A DNA stretch of 64,000 nt, from positions 10,637,524 through 10,701,523 of the forward strand of contig OY725488.1 of NCBI GenBank assembly GCA_963281255.1, given 5' to 3'. Positions 44,881-57,216 of the stretch are shown here, piece after piece. The notes below the pieces were generated by a model. That model was not told the origin of the DNA. It saw only the letters and a program-made list of their open reading frames with translations, and searched no databases. The position numbers and the translations under genes are program-made. Within the stretch, counting starts at the first letter, position 1, and the number at the start of each line of letters is the position of its first letter. This DNA is from Aphrocallistes beatrix. Taxonomy: Eukaryota; Porifera; Hexactinellida; Sceptrulophora; Aphrocallistidae.

Positions 44881-46198
44881 CAGTGGTTCTCAACCGGGGT
44901 GCCATTTGCTTCCTCTAGGGGTGCCGCAGGCCTTACCATACTTACATACTGCTTTATTTTATTTTCTATTGATACCATTGTCAATGTTGAATTTGATGAT
45001 TGTCCTCTGACAATCCTCTGGAATAATTTATTACACAATATTCACAATAATTTCCTAGTTTATTAATTAGTTATTCTATATAGTGGTGCGGCATAGCAAA
45101 ACAATTGTGCATTTTGTGATAAAAGCACCAAAATTAGTACACATGTACTTTGATATACTATGAACATTTTTGGATATTGGGCCACCTGAAACGATGCCTA
45201 TGTCAGCCATGACAGCTGGCCCCAAATTATCACGCCCGATAGTATTGCCGGAATTGTCCTCTATCAATAACTTCTTTAATCACACCATATCATATTTTGA
45301 TTGTTAAATTCGTTTCCAGCACGAAATTTCCAGCAATTTGATATATATATTGACCATATTTGGAGAATCTTTTTGGTTGCCCGTTCCTAGCAACGGCCAG
45401 GAATGTTGAAAAATTCCGATCTCTAAATTTTTGAGGAACCATATCGAGTGACCCCTTGTTCTTCTCGGCTAGGTTCAGCGAGTACGAATATGCTAATTAG
45501 AACACTCTGACATATCATATGTGGAATATATGAAGGTTTTACCACATTCAACTATACCTTCCACTATGGCATACCACAAAACTTTCATATATTCCACATA
45601 TGATATATCAGAGCATTCTAATTAGCATATTCGTACTCGCTGAACCTAGCCGAGAAGAACAAGGGGTCACTCGATATGGTTCCTCCAAAATTTGGAGATC
45701 GGAATTTTTCAACATTCCTGGCCATTGCTAGGGACAGGCAACCAAAATAATTCTCCAAATATGGTCAATATATATATCAAATTGCTGGAAATTTCGTGCT
45801 GGACACGAATTTAACAATCAAAATATGATCTGTTGTGATTAATTAATTAAAAGAAGTTATTGATAGGGGACCATTCCAGCAATACTATCGGGCGTGATAA
45901 TTTGGGGCCAGCTGTCATGGCTGACATAGGCATCGTTTCAGGTGGCCCAATATCCAAAAATGTTCATAGTATATCAAAGTACATGTGTACCAATTTTGGT
46001 GCTTTTATCACAAAATGCACAATTGTTATAAATTTCATGCTATGCCGCACCACTAATAATAAAGTCGTAATAATTCAAATCAATCTCCACTTTTACTATC
46101 ATTTGTTCATTGCCCTGCCCAAGTCAAATTAAGGGGTGCCGCTGAAAGGTATAAGTTTAGAAAGGGTGCCGCGAGAAGAAAAAGGTTGAGAAACACTG
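44881..46198. mobile_element. hAT-type element inserted in the right arm of the foldback
   Basis: Ends CAGTGGTTCTCAACC and GGTTGAGAAACACTG, the hAT/Charlie pattern, with an 8-bp duplication GTCTATCT at 44873-44880 and 46199-46206. No transposase ORF. It contains a further foldback (45083-46053). Confidence 0.92.
45083..46053. mobile_element. 971-bp near-perfect foldback inside the hAT element
   Basis: Ends GTGGTGCGGCATAGC / GCTATGCCGCACCAC flanked by TA. The arms are each about 450 bp with a loop of only about 30 bp near 45555, so nearly the whole element is a hairpin. The two mirror ORFs at 45076-45267 (-) and 45860-46132 (+) are just the two arms and not genes. A diverged copy of an arm lies at 42900-43090. 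Confidence 0.88.
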
Positions 46199-46341
46199 GT
46201 CTATCTTATCAATAATTGACATATTCAGTAGTTAGATATATTCAAAAATATTATTCTTTACTATAATATCATTTAGTCATTTAGTGATTAGATCTATGAA
46301 ACTCATCGGGTTAAAACCCTCGCCTGGCTACGTCTCAAAAG

Positions 46342-46349
46342 TATAAATA
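46342..46349 (+). promoter_or_regulatory. Orphan TATAAATA box with ISRE-like repeat
   Basis: TATAAATA is followed by two copies of ACTTTCATTTTCACTTTCA (46361-46379, 46384-46402). On the minus strand these read GAAAGTGAAAATGAAAG, matching the IRF/ISRE pattern GAAANNGAAA. No convincing ORF follows on the plus strand. Confidence 0.35.
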
Positions 46350-46627
46350 GAGAAAGCCCCACTTTCATTTTCACTTTCAATGTACTTTCATTTTCACTTT
46401 CAACATTCCTAGCCAACCGCGGGTTAATTAATAATATTAGGATTAGAATTGTCATCTTTGATGAGAATACGGAAATTATATGATGATTTGACGACTAATT
46501 ATATGGTTTCCCAAGTTCTATTATTAGGCCGGACAGTTTTTTGGATCCGGACAGTTTTTACGAAGAAGTATAATATTTCGAAAAATCTGTCCGGCCGGAC
46601 AATTTTTACGCCCGGACAGTTTTTTCG

Positions 46628-48030
46628 AAAACACAGTAAGCGACCTCGAAATTAGTAACTCCCAGTATGTGCTCAATTTCTGCTCCTGATTCTATAAATC
46701 TATAAATGATCGAGTTCCAGATCCTAAATAAAGTAGCACACTCCTCCTTACTGTCCTTTGAAAATACTTTCAAAATGTGTTACTAGTATAATGTATTTAC
46801 ATTGAAATTTATTGCAAATTTCTCAGCTAGAAAGGTGGAATATTTGATATTATGTGATATATTCGAATTATTATTTTAAGACCATTTTCTATATAGATCA
46901 GTGGTTCCCAACCTATTTTACCTCGTGCACCCCCTGACACCTAAAAATTATTTTGTGCACCCCAGGACCCACCTAAGTCTGAAAAACTCCGACTTGTCAT
47001 TGCAATAAGGACGAATCCTTGTCCCGTGCACCCCCGACTAAGGTGTAATGTAAGATAAATTCTAAATTAATGTAAAATAAATTCTAAATTTTCACGCTCA
47101 GAACACTTTCAAGTTTAGAACCATAGCGTAAAGGAGCGTCTCGCGCTCCTGAGCAAAGTGGGAGTTCCTGATCGCTTACTTCTCTGTGAATAAAACCGTT
47201 TAGAAAATCCTTTTATTTATGCCATAGTCCAGAATAATAAGTTGATAGATCTAGTGTGACGTGTCACGATTAATCTTATTTACACTCCTTTAACTCTAAT
47301 ACATATTCATGATGGAAATATTTCTAAATGTATTTGTTTATTCACTACCGTAAACTGAGGCGACTTTGGCCCTAAGAGGTGACTTTGTCCCACAATAGCA
47401 ATTTTAATAAAATATACTCAACTATTGAATCAATGTAGTTACACTGCTATATGTTGAATGAAACTCTCAATATATCCAAAGGTATTGAAACCGCAATATA
47501 TCTAAGTTTGAGTATATTTTATTAAAATTGCTATTGTGGGACAAAGTCACCTCAATTTACGGTATCTCATATCTGAATCCCTGGTTTAGTTAAAATCCTG
47601 GAATCCTAATTAGAAGTTAAATAGACTAGACTTCTATCACATTAAACTATTTGTATTGAATTGTGCGATTATTGAATTCATTATACTGAATAATTGTAAA
47701 TATCTCAAAGTTGATTTTATTAGTTAAAAGGCTTTGCACAGTGGTGGCACTAGAGATTTCTTCTGGAGCAGTCAAAGTGTCTTCCAATGTCACATATCTA
47801 ATAATTCTACTAATTACACTTATCTAGCATTAGCATAGATACTCCATTATTTAGAGTCATTTTGAGGTGAGAGAATACTCTATAGGACCCTGTGCACGAG
47901 ATAGTTTGCTAGAGTCAATAATAAAGACGTTACTCCCTAGCTATTATCATTAAGAAGTTGTACAATAGCATATAGCGTAGTTTATAAAGCAACCATTTAA
48001 TAGAAATTTATATTGTGAATGATCCTATGC
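46628..48030 (+). repeat. NLR upstream duplication, copy 1 (partner 53018-54090)
   Basis: Blocks starting CGACCTCGAAATTAGTAACT and including AGAACACTTTCAAGTTTAGA and CGTTACTCCCTAG recur in the same order between the two NLR genes. Different small transposons interrupt each copy. Confidence 0.8.
47348..47562. mobile_element. 215-bp MITE with TA flanks
   Basis: CCGTAAACTGAGGCGACTTTG and its near reverse complement bound it; the inverted arms extend inward over CCCACAATAGCAATTTTAAT. TA at 47346-47347 and 47563-47564. Confidence 0.85.
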
Positions 48031-48236
48031 CAATCCTCATGCAATTAATAGTTGAGGTCAGGTGCTGATTATTTTAGCACAAAATCGAAACAGGAGAACA
48101 ATCCTTGTATCAAAGTTTCATCCATTGGAAGGATTCAATTAGAACAAGGAAATTCCTACTTGATGCAGAGCATTGATAAGGTCTAGCATTTTTGTGTGCG
48201 ATGTTTCTCTGTGACAGTTTGCTGTACAGTGGAATC

Positions 48237-48620
48237 CACTTATTAGCAACTCGAGTTTTGCTCATAAAATGTTTTCATGAATAGATGCCACTGGTTCTGA
48301 GTGAAAAACCAGTGATTTTCAACCTTTATTGGCTGTGGCCCCTTAGCAATTATTTTTAAATTCTGTGACCCCCTTCCTATCAATCAAAATACAAAATTTA
48401 TAATCCTGTGGACCACTAAGGGGTCCGTGGACCCCAGGTTGGGAATCATTGCAGTAAAATACAATATTCAGAATCGAGACTCTTAAAATCTCTGTTCAAC
48501 AGTTGAGTTCTAATCTATGCTATTATGGAAAAAAAAACTACCCCATCATTCGTTGAGAACTTAAAAATAAACAATTGTCGAGTTATATGTCCCAATTACG
48601 TTTTTATTCCACTATAGTCC
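48237..48620. mobile_element. Tigger-like MITE with a nested hAT remnant
   Basis: Left end CAGTGGAATCCACTTATTAG follows TA; the right end near 48620 has the inverted TTATTCCACTATA. Inside, 48310-48451 has CAGTGATTTTCAACC and GGTTGGGAATCATTG ends of the hAT type. Weaker than the other calls. Confidence 0.5.
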
Positions 48621-49208
48621 GAGATTTTCTTTTCCTTAGGTTGACAACAATACTTGTATATCGGTATTTGAGCATCTAAGATTAAACATTTGTTTCTGGG
48701 GGCCGAACCGCCCTTACCCTCGCTAGCTCTTGCCCCCCCAGGTTTTATTTTAATCTTGGTGTCTATGCACACATCTACATATTCAAAAGTATAACTAATG
48801 CCAATGTTAGAGTGGAGTTACGTCTACATTCAAAATAGAACTAACATCTACATATGGAATAGAACTAATGCATGCACCGCTAGTGTACTATAATTATGTG
48901 AAGTCTGACTCAGTTCCGATTATTTCCGACTTGTCATTCTTCTTTTCTGATCTTGGAAATTAATGCAACTAAGCTTTTGAATGTATTTTTGATTGGAACG
49001 GTCACTTATAAATAGTTGGATTCGTTTTCAAGTTAAAAGGTATATTCAAACTTCTGATTTCTTCTTATTGTGTTCATTCGACCAGTTTAAGGTCGACGTA
49101 TAAAATGCTTACATCCTAAGCGATATACTAAATACTCTGAATATTTTTGAGTCACATACTGTTATATATGCATTTAACTTAAAACTATTTATTTATTCTG
49201 TTTTTTAG
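48621..49208. other. 5' flank of the first NLR gene
   Basis: No gene recognised. A polypyrimidine tract and AG (TTCTGTTTTTTAG) directly precede the ATG at 49209, as in a 3' splice site. Confidence 0.5.
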
Positions 49209-51959
49209 ATGTTTGCACTTTCTCAACTCAAAGAACTCTCAGATAGACTGAGCAGACACGACATCCAAAAACTACACGATTCTCTATCAGTGCCATATGG
49301 TGTCTGTGATCGAGAGAGTACGGGTGCAGCTTTTCTAACATCCCTGAAAAAATGGAACAAGTTCGATCCGTTTATTTTCCACCAATCACTGTCAGCCATC
49401 CGACCAGATTTAGTAGGCGTAGCGCTTAACATTAGTTGGTTATGTGTCGATGTGTCTGGAATGCATTCCGATCAACCATTAACAGTGAAAGGTCTTGTCC
49501 AACTTCTACAATGGGGAATATCGATTGATAATCTACGTTTAATCCAAGCTACATTCGACTCAGAAGAGAATGAAGTTAAGTTCGATAATACAATGAAATT
49601 ACTTTTGAGAAATAATGTCATAAGAAAAGATTTAGTAGCATTGTCCAAGTTACTTCTTAGTATTAAACATGACGATATTGCAGAGAAACTCCGTGCATAT
49701 AAGGCAATATTTGTAAACATGTCAGACCATGAATTCGCATCCAAATTCAGAAAAGAGCTAGCACGCTTAGGAAAGCAAATAATAGAATGGGAACATTACT
49801 TGAAAGAATTCCTAGAGACACAATTTCGAAATGTGAAACAAATGTTAGGAAACGATGACGCTGTCAGTCTCGAGAAGGTGTATGTCGATCTCACAATCCT
49901 TAAGCAAAAACCGAGACCCGTTTCATACGAAGACGAAACAACTTATAATGAAATCGCCTATCTCAGAGCGATAGCGAACAAAGAAATCGATATAACTCCC
50001 ATAGACTTTATGGAAGAAATGAAATCCTGCGACCCGTCTAAACCTGAGATTAAATGTTTCATCGGAAACCCCGGGTGCGGAAAAACATTTCTCTGCAACA
50101 GAACGGCACTGAGATTCGGGAACAATGAACTGTCCGAATTCTCCTACTCACTGTGCATTCCCTGCCGGAAACAAGAGTGGCACGAGATGGAGTCCTCACG
50201 AGTGGAGGCAGGTCTCCCCATCACCACCGATTTCATCTGCGAATGGCTTCTCCTCGGTCTACCTATTGGCCCCAGCTGGACCACAGACCTGGCCAAGAAC
50301 ATCACAGAGACAGATGGAGAGGGACTATTACTCATTATTGACAGCCTCGATGAATTCACGAAAGATGTCCCCTTCCAGAAAACACTTCTCTACTTCCTCC
50401 TAACCAGACAAGTCCTCACACGGTCCTTCATCCTCCTGACCAGCCGACCTGGTGCCTGGACAGACATTTCCACTTCACACCAGCTCCTCATCACCTCCTT
50501 CTACCATGTGCTGGGATTCTCTCCTGCACAGAGAGACCTGTACTTCCAGAAACAATTCGATGATGACACCAAACTGAAGCGATGCACATGTCTCCTCGAC
50601 AGATACGATGAGATGAAGCAACTGTCACTAATCCCAGTGAACGCATCCCTGTTCGCTGCCCTCCTGAAAAGTGAAGACGGTGCTCGCATCCACACCCTGA
50701 CAAAGCTGTACTACGAACTGACTCTGTACCTGATTCGAAGACAACTGACACGAATGCTACTGGAAGAATTGTCGAAAGTGAGCGAAATATCCGAATTGGA
50801 CAGCAACGTTTTAGAATGTCTCCACTCAATCGGGTTTATCGCGTACCAGGGCGTGGCCTTTAGGGAGATGATCTCTGACAAAAAGGTACCGTTGCGAGTT
50901 GGTAAGGTGTTAAAGTCGAGTGAGTGTCTGGGTCTAGTTCAGGAATATGTGAAAGTGGGTAAAATGGGTATTTTCACAAAGGTGTGGGCATTCGCTCATT
51001 TGACAATTCAAGAGTTCATTGGTGCCATCTGGCTGAAGAGTTGCAGTTGGCGAGATCAGTGTCTCTCTGTTCGGTTTATTGTGCATACGAACGACGTTTT
51101 TTCAGTGTTCCGTATGGTTGTTCGATTCTTATGTGGACTGTTATCCGACGAGTCAATGAATGTGTTCTACCTCCTATTTAAACATGTGACACCTCGCCCT
51201 GTTCCAATTCACCATCTCCCTAAGTATGTTCAACTCAAATATCAATTATTACAATACACAGGCTGGCAGGAATTCAGTGAAAAGTTCTTTCAACTGAGTG
51301 CAATGTTGTCTGAATCTGATTGCGACTCTATTCCTAATTTCTTCCAAATGTGCAGACGTTTCATTCCTGACTCAGTCTGCTTCTACATTGAGAGTGCAGT
51401 GACTCCAAACGAGTGGATTTGTTTCGTGGAATCTTTGCCACTTTTTGAACACATCCACCTCATCCATGTGAATTCTGACTATGTCACTCCAGAACAACTC
51501 TTCGATCTATTCGAGTGTATTAAGAAATGCTCTGTGAGTTGTGTAGCACTTCAGTTATCCAACAAATCTAACACAGAAGTTCTCGATTATGCAAATGCCA
51601 TCCAACGCACTCAGTTGACTAACACTAAGCTAAGTTTAGAACTGATAGAGTGTAATCTAACTGAAACAGAAACAGTTAAAGCCTTATTCACCTGCTCAGC
51701 CAATCAAATTCTCTCCGGACTGAGTTTAGCTTATAATGAATTCCCTCCTGACACTCTCAGTCTGCTAACCAATCAGATATCGACTTGTCATAACTTGAAT
51801 TTTATGCACGATAACACCTCTGAATGTGAAGTTCTATTTTCATGTCTCTCCTCTGCCACACACATCAATGGGTTACACCTCTATGACATTCCCACTGAAT
51901 ACAATCAACACATGTACTCTCTGCTACCTTCACTCACTAACCTCAGAGAAATAACTTGG
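49209..51959 (+). CDS. NLR-type receptor, copy 1 (death-fold x2, NACHT, LRR-like), cut by gap
   Basis: 917 residues are readable before a 200-N gap. Two N-terminal death-fold segments resembling DEDs (about 5-80, LKELSDRLSRHDIQKLHDSL; about 92-165, NNVIRKDLVALSKLLLSI), then NACHT with Walker A GNPGCGKT, Walker B LLLIIDSLDE and sensor ILLTSRPG, the winged-helix mark FAHLTIQEF, and an LRR-like tail. This is the plan of NLR cytosolic immune sensors, which oligomerise through NACHT and signal through death folds. The NACHT region is almost identical to copy 2, while residues 130-200 differ more. An in-frame TAG and TTTTTTAG directly precede the ATG, so it may begin at an exon edge. The 3' end is unknown; sequence after the gap (52160 on) does not match the end of copy 2. 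Confidence 0.88.
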
Positions 51960-52159
51960 NNNNNNNNNNNNNNNNNNNNNNNNNNNNNNNNNNNNNNNNN
52001 NNNNNNNNNNNNNNNNNNNNNNNNNNNNNNNNNNNNNNNNNNNNNNNNNNNNNNNNNNNNNNNNNNNNNNNNNNNNNNNNNNNNNNNNNNNNNNNNNNNN
52101 NNNNNNNNNNNNNNNNNNNNNNNNNNNNNNNNNNNNNNNNNNNNNNNNNNNNNNNNNNN
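51960..52159. other. Assembly gap, 200 N
   Basis: Exactly 200 undetermined bases inside the first NLR gene. The round length suggests an estimated gap, so any reading frame across it is unreliable. Confidence 0.99.
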
Positions 52160-53017
52160 AGTGTGAAAAATTATGAAAACGTGTATGATGCAATTGAGAC
52201 TGCGCTGAACTTTCAATTTAAGTAGAATGCCCATTGAGGACATAGTGTCATAATAAAAGAAGTGGCAATATCTCTCTTAGAATTTATAAATTATTTGAAT
52301 TTGTTTTTCTTAATTATTGCTTTGGATTTATTCAGTGAATCTTAAGAATTTAGAGAATTATACGCCCGTCCTGTCCAATAGAATAGACTCTAGCCTACCT
52401 AGTCTGATGGTAAATCAGCTGTAGAGTGTAATACCTCATATTAACCTTTGATAACCGACAAAGTATTTGCTTTTTCCCATACAAATAGTACTGAATTTGA
52501 TCTTTCCATGAAGGACAATATGTACACTCAAATTCTCACAGATACCAAAAGTCTGATTTTATTTTAGAAAGCTAGACATTCGAATTAGTCATAGTTGGAC
52601 ATACCTAATATATACTCAATCTGGAGTCTAATTGGCTGTATTAGATTCCGTTTAGAAGTAATCCGCTTCATGAATAGACCGATTTTCGTACATTTTATTT
52701 GTAGAATATTCTGTTCAAATACCTTTGTCCACGTGGTGTATACTTATATCGTAAAATGTGTATTTTCTCAGAGGTGTGAAAATGTGAGGTCTCGAGCTGA
52801 AGAACTTCATGATATTCTCATCCTCAGTTCTGACTATCATAATAATTTAAGATTGAATGATAGGCAATCTTATAGATTTCTATTTATGGTATTAGAATGA
52901 CCACCAACTCTAATGCCTAATCTTGTTCGTGAGTAGACTTTTGAATTTTATTCCTATACTATCATTCTACGGCGGTTATTCGCGACTCAAAGATAGCTTA
53001 GCGGTCTTAATCCCAGT

Positions 53018-54090
53018 GAGTGACCTCGAAATTAGTAACTCCCGCTTTGCGCTCAGTCTCTTGTCCTGATTCTATAAATCTATAAATGATCGCGTTCCAG
53101 ATCCTAAATAAAGTAGCACACTCCTCCTTACTGTCCTTTGAAAATACTTTCAAAATATGTTACGAGTATAATGTATTTACATTGAAATTTATTGCAAATT
53201 TCTCTGCTAGAAAGGTGGAATATTTGATCTATGTGATATATTCGAATTATTATTTTAAGACCATTTTCTATATACGTATATTTATGCTCAGAGTATTATA
53301 CAGCCCTCCAGAGATACTCTCCTAGTCTCAAACCTTTAAGTTTTGACATCCCTCAATCTATAATAACATTATAATGTAGAGTAGATTCTAAATTTTGCTC
53401 AGAACACTTTCAAGTTTAGAACCATAGCGTAAAGGAGCGTCTAGCGCTCCTGAGCAAAGTGGGAGTTCCTAATCGCTTACTTCTCTGTGAATGAGACTGT
53501 TTATAGAATCCATTTATTTATACCTTGCTCCATAATAAGTTGATAGATCTAATGTAGTTATGATTAATTATATTTACTCTCTTTTAATTCGGAAATATTT
53601 CTGAATGTATTAGTTTATTCACTTGATGCATCATTCTAGTCACTGCTAAATAGGGTTCTAATTCCGTACTTCCCGACTCAGGTATCTCATATCAGAATCA
53701 GTGTTCCCCTCAGGATTATTGGAAACCGCGTTAACTTTACAATTTTTGTGCGGTTTATTCAGGTAAATTGCATTATTTCACAACAAATTCACATTATTCG
53801 ACAAGCAAAGCTAAATAGCATTTAACGCGCTGGGCGGGAAACACTGATTAGAATCCTTGGTTTCGTTCTATATTCTGGAATCTTGATTAGAAATGAAATA
53901 GACTAGATTTCTATCATATTAAACTATTTGTATTGAATTGTGCGATTATTAAATGCATTATACTGAATGATTTTAACGACGTTACTCCCTAGTATTATCA
54001 CTAGGAAGTAGCACACTGGTAACACTGCCATAGAGCATTGTTTATAAAGCAACCATTTAATTGAAATTTATATTGTAGATGAATGATCTA
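53018..54090 (+). repeat. NLR upstream duplication, copy 2 (partner 46628-48030)
   Basis: Same order of matching blocks as upstream of the first NLR gene. The duplicated unit was therefore flank plus gene, not gene alone. Confidence 0.8.
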
Positions 54091-54374
54091 TGCTTTAATA
54101 ATGCACTGTATTCTAACGTTTTTCCAAGTTTACTTACCAGCTGCAGCTGCTGCAGACTCTTTTGAACTTTCTGTGTGCTCAATAGTAACTGATGCTAGCA
54201 TTCGTAATGTGTTTAGATTATATTCTTTAAATTCGAGTCGCGTACTCCAGCAGTTTGAATACCACTGCTCTGATGCGATCACTAGCCTGAGTCAGGTAGT
54301 GATAGCACAAAATCTAAACTTATCTATCCCCGATACTCCTAGTGCTTCCTAACGAATTGCACTAGCATAGGCAG

Positions 54375-54587
54375 CAGGGTTGCCGTGGGAGTGGAATTTC
54401 AAAACCCATCCCCATTCCATTCCCACAGGATTTCTGTGGGAATACCCACAAAAACCCACAGAAAACCCACAAAACCCCACAGAACCCACATGTGGGAATG
54501 CCCATAAGTTTAAAGTCATTCCCATTCCCACCTCATATGGGAATGCCCATGGGAAACCCACATATTCCCATTCCCACGGCAATCCTG
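54375..54587. mobile_element. 213-bp hAT-type MITE
   Basis: Ends CAGGGTTGCCGTGGGA and TTCCCACGGCAATCCTG, flanked by the 8-bp duplication ATAGGCAG (54367-54374, 54588-54595). The interior is repeats of TGTGGG/CCCACA. A truncated relative lies near 55360-55430. Confidence 0.92.
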
Positions 54588-56106
54588 ATAGGCAGCAAGT
54601 TTTGGAAATAAAATATAACCTGAGGGGCCAAGAGTGAGCGACGGTAAGGGAGGTCTGGGTGCCTGTCCCCCAGAAAAGTTTTTAAATCTTAGACACTCAA
54701 ATATCGACCTACAGCTATTGTTGTCACCTAGGGAAAACAAAGTCTCTGACTTTAGAGGAATAAAAATGTAATAGAGATATTTCTAGACTCAATTAGCATA
54801 ATTTTGGGGTTTAGTTGTAACCTATAAGTTTGTGTGAAGTCCTGCCATACAACAGTTAAATTTGAGGCACACACGTTGAGAACCACTGCCCTAAATGAAT
54901 CCATGTTGAGTTCCATGCACACAATCACTCAGTTATTTCGATAAATTGCATTGTACTTCAATGGTGACATTGGTGTATATACAGGATGGTGCATAAATTG
55001 TGCATCCAGCATAATTGGGTATACTTTCCTTGACTCCCATAATCTTGGTTCTACAATGGAGAGAGATTTTAGGTAGAATATTCTGAATTATTTTGTGGGA
55101 GTTTATCCAATCTAGAACCTTGAACTTTAGTTTGTAGGAAAAGGTTTGTGAAGCAAAAATGTGTCACGGCTGGCAGCTAGAATCGAGAATTTGAGTCCAC
55201 TGCTTTCCCAACATCTCACCAGGATCGATATTCGGGGATGAATTCGCGCCCAAACCCTTTTAAACATTGACTTATGAAGGAAATCCATTGAACTTAGTTC
55301 TATAGAAGAAGCTGTGATTTCAGTAGCGATTTGAATGCAGCCAATTTAGACAATCCCCACGGTTGCCGTGAGTGTGGAATTTCAGTTCCCATTCCCAACC
55401 CATTCCCATAGGAATTGTTACGTATGAACTGCTCTCAGTACTTTATTGTAATTCTATTTATAGTAATATTGTGTGACCACCAACCAACTGCTTAAGCCAG
55501 TTTCGTGGGTTGGTTTTTAACAATTATATTTTTCTTTTGTTAGTTTATTAAGTCAATGCATCATTCAAGTCACTACTGAATATGTTTAATTTCGGTGTCC
55601 CGAGCTTTAATCCGGGATTTGAATCCCGAGATTGTATTTTAAATCACGGAATCCCGATCTGAAATAGAATAAGGCATAAGTTCCTATCATTTTAATCTAT
55701 TTGTACTAACAGAATATTTATATGTCGCTTACTCTTGAGATAATAGCGCAGCATTTTCAGTGGAGAATGCTACCCATTTCAGTCAGGAGTTAATGTAATA
55801 TTTGTCATTGTAATGCAAGACGTGGAACTTGGAATTCTTACATAATATTTCTTTCAAATTTGTTAGTCTAGCATGTTACTGTGATATTATATGGATTTAA
55901 ACAAGATCTAGGAATTATACAGCCTTGCTTAAAGTATTCGAACACTGCTATTATTTACGTCATAAATATTCACTACAAAATGGTTCTATCTTGACAGTTC
56001 ATTAAACTACGACCACTGTTAAATGTTTGATTTGAAATTTAAATTTAAACATATTTCATTGTATAAAAGCTATCTTAATTTATTCTTCCAAAACAACAGT
56101 TATGTA

Positions 56107-56276
56107 CAGTGGAATTCGCTTATTAGTAACTCCATTCTTAGCAATATTGCTCTACTGTATTAGCAACCAGCTTACAGGTCCCAGGTGAAGATTTTGTATT
56201 AATTCTGTTCCTTAGCAACTTTATTAGCAACTATTATATGAGCAAATCTCGAATTTCTAATAAGCGAATTCTGCTG
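56107..56276. mobile_element. 170-bp pogo/Tigger-type MITE
   Basis: Inverted ends CAGTGGAATTCGCTTATTAG and CTAATAAGCGAATTCTGCTG, TA on both sides (56105-56106, 56277-56278). Related to the left end at 48237. Confidence 0.88.
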
Positions 56277-56587
56277 TACTACAAAAGCGAGACTTGTGTT
56301 GAATTTTGCAGACATGTGTTAGCAAATTACATAACTATAGAAAAGTACATATTATATACCACTGTGACATAAGTTTAGATATCATTATTCACATGCAAAT
56401 AGTTGTTTATTCATAAAGATGAATATTTTAAACGGTAAAGGGTGCAACCATCGTGGTTCAGATTCAAAATATGCACATTCAAATTAGTCATACGTAGTGG
56501 AAGATTTAAAATCTGTTATTCACTGCCAACGTTTTCAAATATCATGAAGTGATACTTTGTGCCACATTTGTCCATTTTAACCACTAT

Positions 56588-57165
56588 ACAGGGTTGCATT
56601 TAAGTTCTGTCCCAAGCTTTATTAGGTCTAAATTTCTTAAACTCAAACAATCTTAGTTATTATGATCTTAAGAGATTGTAATTCGAATATTCTCAATAAT
56701 TTTATAAGATTTTTCGAGTCTAAGAACTGGAACTGTGTTTTGTATGGTGAGTTTTGTGGAAAAAATATTTGTCCTGGCTCGCAGCGAAATTCGAGAATCA
56801 GGGACCACTGCTTTTCAATTTATCTTTCTAGAATCTTCAAATTCCAGAACAAATTAGCTCTCACATTTTCCTCTGATAATCTAAATTTGTAGAAATATAA
56901 GATGTTTAGATCAGTATATATTGAGAACCTTTTGGATCAGATTTTTTGGTGATGTGAAAAAAAGTGCCATTTTGGGTGATTTTGCAAAATGTACCTAATT
57001 TGAAGTCGTGAAATAATAACTTTATCTCGTTTCTGATAATGAATTCAAAAGATACAAAACACAGTTCCAGTTCTTAGACTAAAAAATCTTACAAAGTCAT
57101 TGAGAATATTCGAATTACAATCTCTTAAGATCATAATAACTAAGATTGTTTGAGTTTAAGAAATT
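56588..57165. mobile_element. Foldback with mariner-like left end
   Basis: Left end CAGGGTTGCATTTAAGTTCT, then CTGTCCCA, resembles the TIR of the mariner at 8658. Inverted arms of about 110 bp (56633-56745 and 57055-57160) share TTAAACTCAAACAATCTTAG. The matching right terminus is missing, so the element is truncated. It ends about 50 bp before the second NLR gene. Confidence 0.7.
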
Positions 57166-57216
57166 TTATACCCAGGGGGTTCATTTGTTACTACATATTT
57201 TCATTTTCATTTTTAG

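Larger units (their letters stand above)
43739..46310. mobile_element. Foldback element with TTAA flanks (outer shell of a nest)
   Basis: Left end CCGATGAATTTCATAGATC and right end GATCTATGAAACTCATCGG are inverted; TTAA lies at 43735-43738 and 46311-46314, as for piggyBac-type elements. The right arm is interrupted by the hAT element at 44881-46198; joined across that, the arms also match at GTCAATTATTGATAAGATAGAC and around 44252-44410 with 44760-44870. Confidence 0.78.
52160..57216. other. Region between the NLR genes
   Basis: No confident gene. Contents: a possible C-terminal scrap after the gap (52160-52224), a flank duplicate (52320-52560), the upstream duplication (53018-54090), a relative of the 17103 MITE (53289-53460), MITEs at 54375, 56107 and 56588, and decayed transposon DNA near 54975-55400. 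The 101-residue ORF at 52595 and the 89-residue ORF at 54083 have no recognisable domain. Confidence 0.55.

Noticed and set aside
45076-46132. Two similar ORFs with GRDNLGPAVMADIGIVSGGP
   Set aside because: They are the two arms of a 971-bp foldback element, so one sequence read on both strands, with no known domain.
51956-52225. Reading frames running through the N gap
   Set aside because: Undetermined bases cannot support a protein; the NLR copy 1 end is left open.
54380-54637. ORFs rich in PHSIPTGFLW / MGMTLNLWAFP type peptides
   Set aside because: They lie within the TGTGGG-repeat hAT MITE (54375-54587) and reflect its simple repeats.
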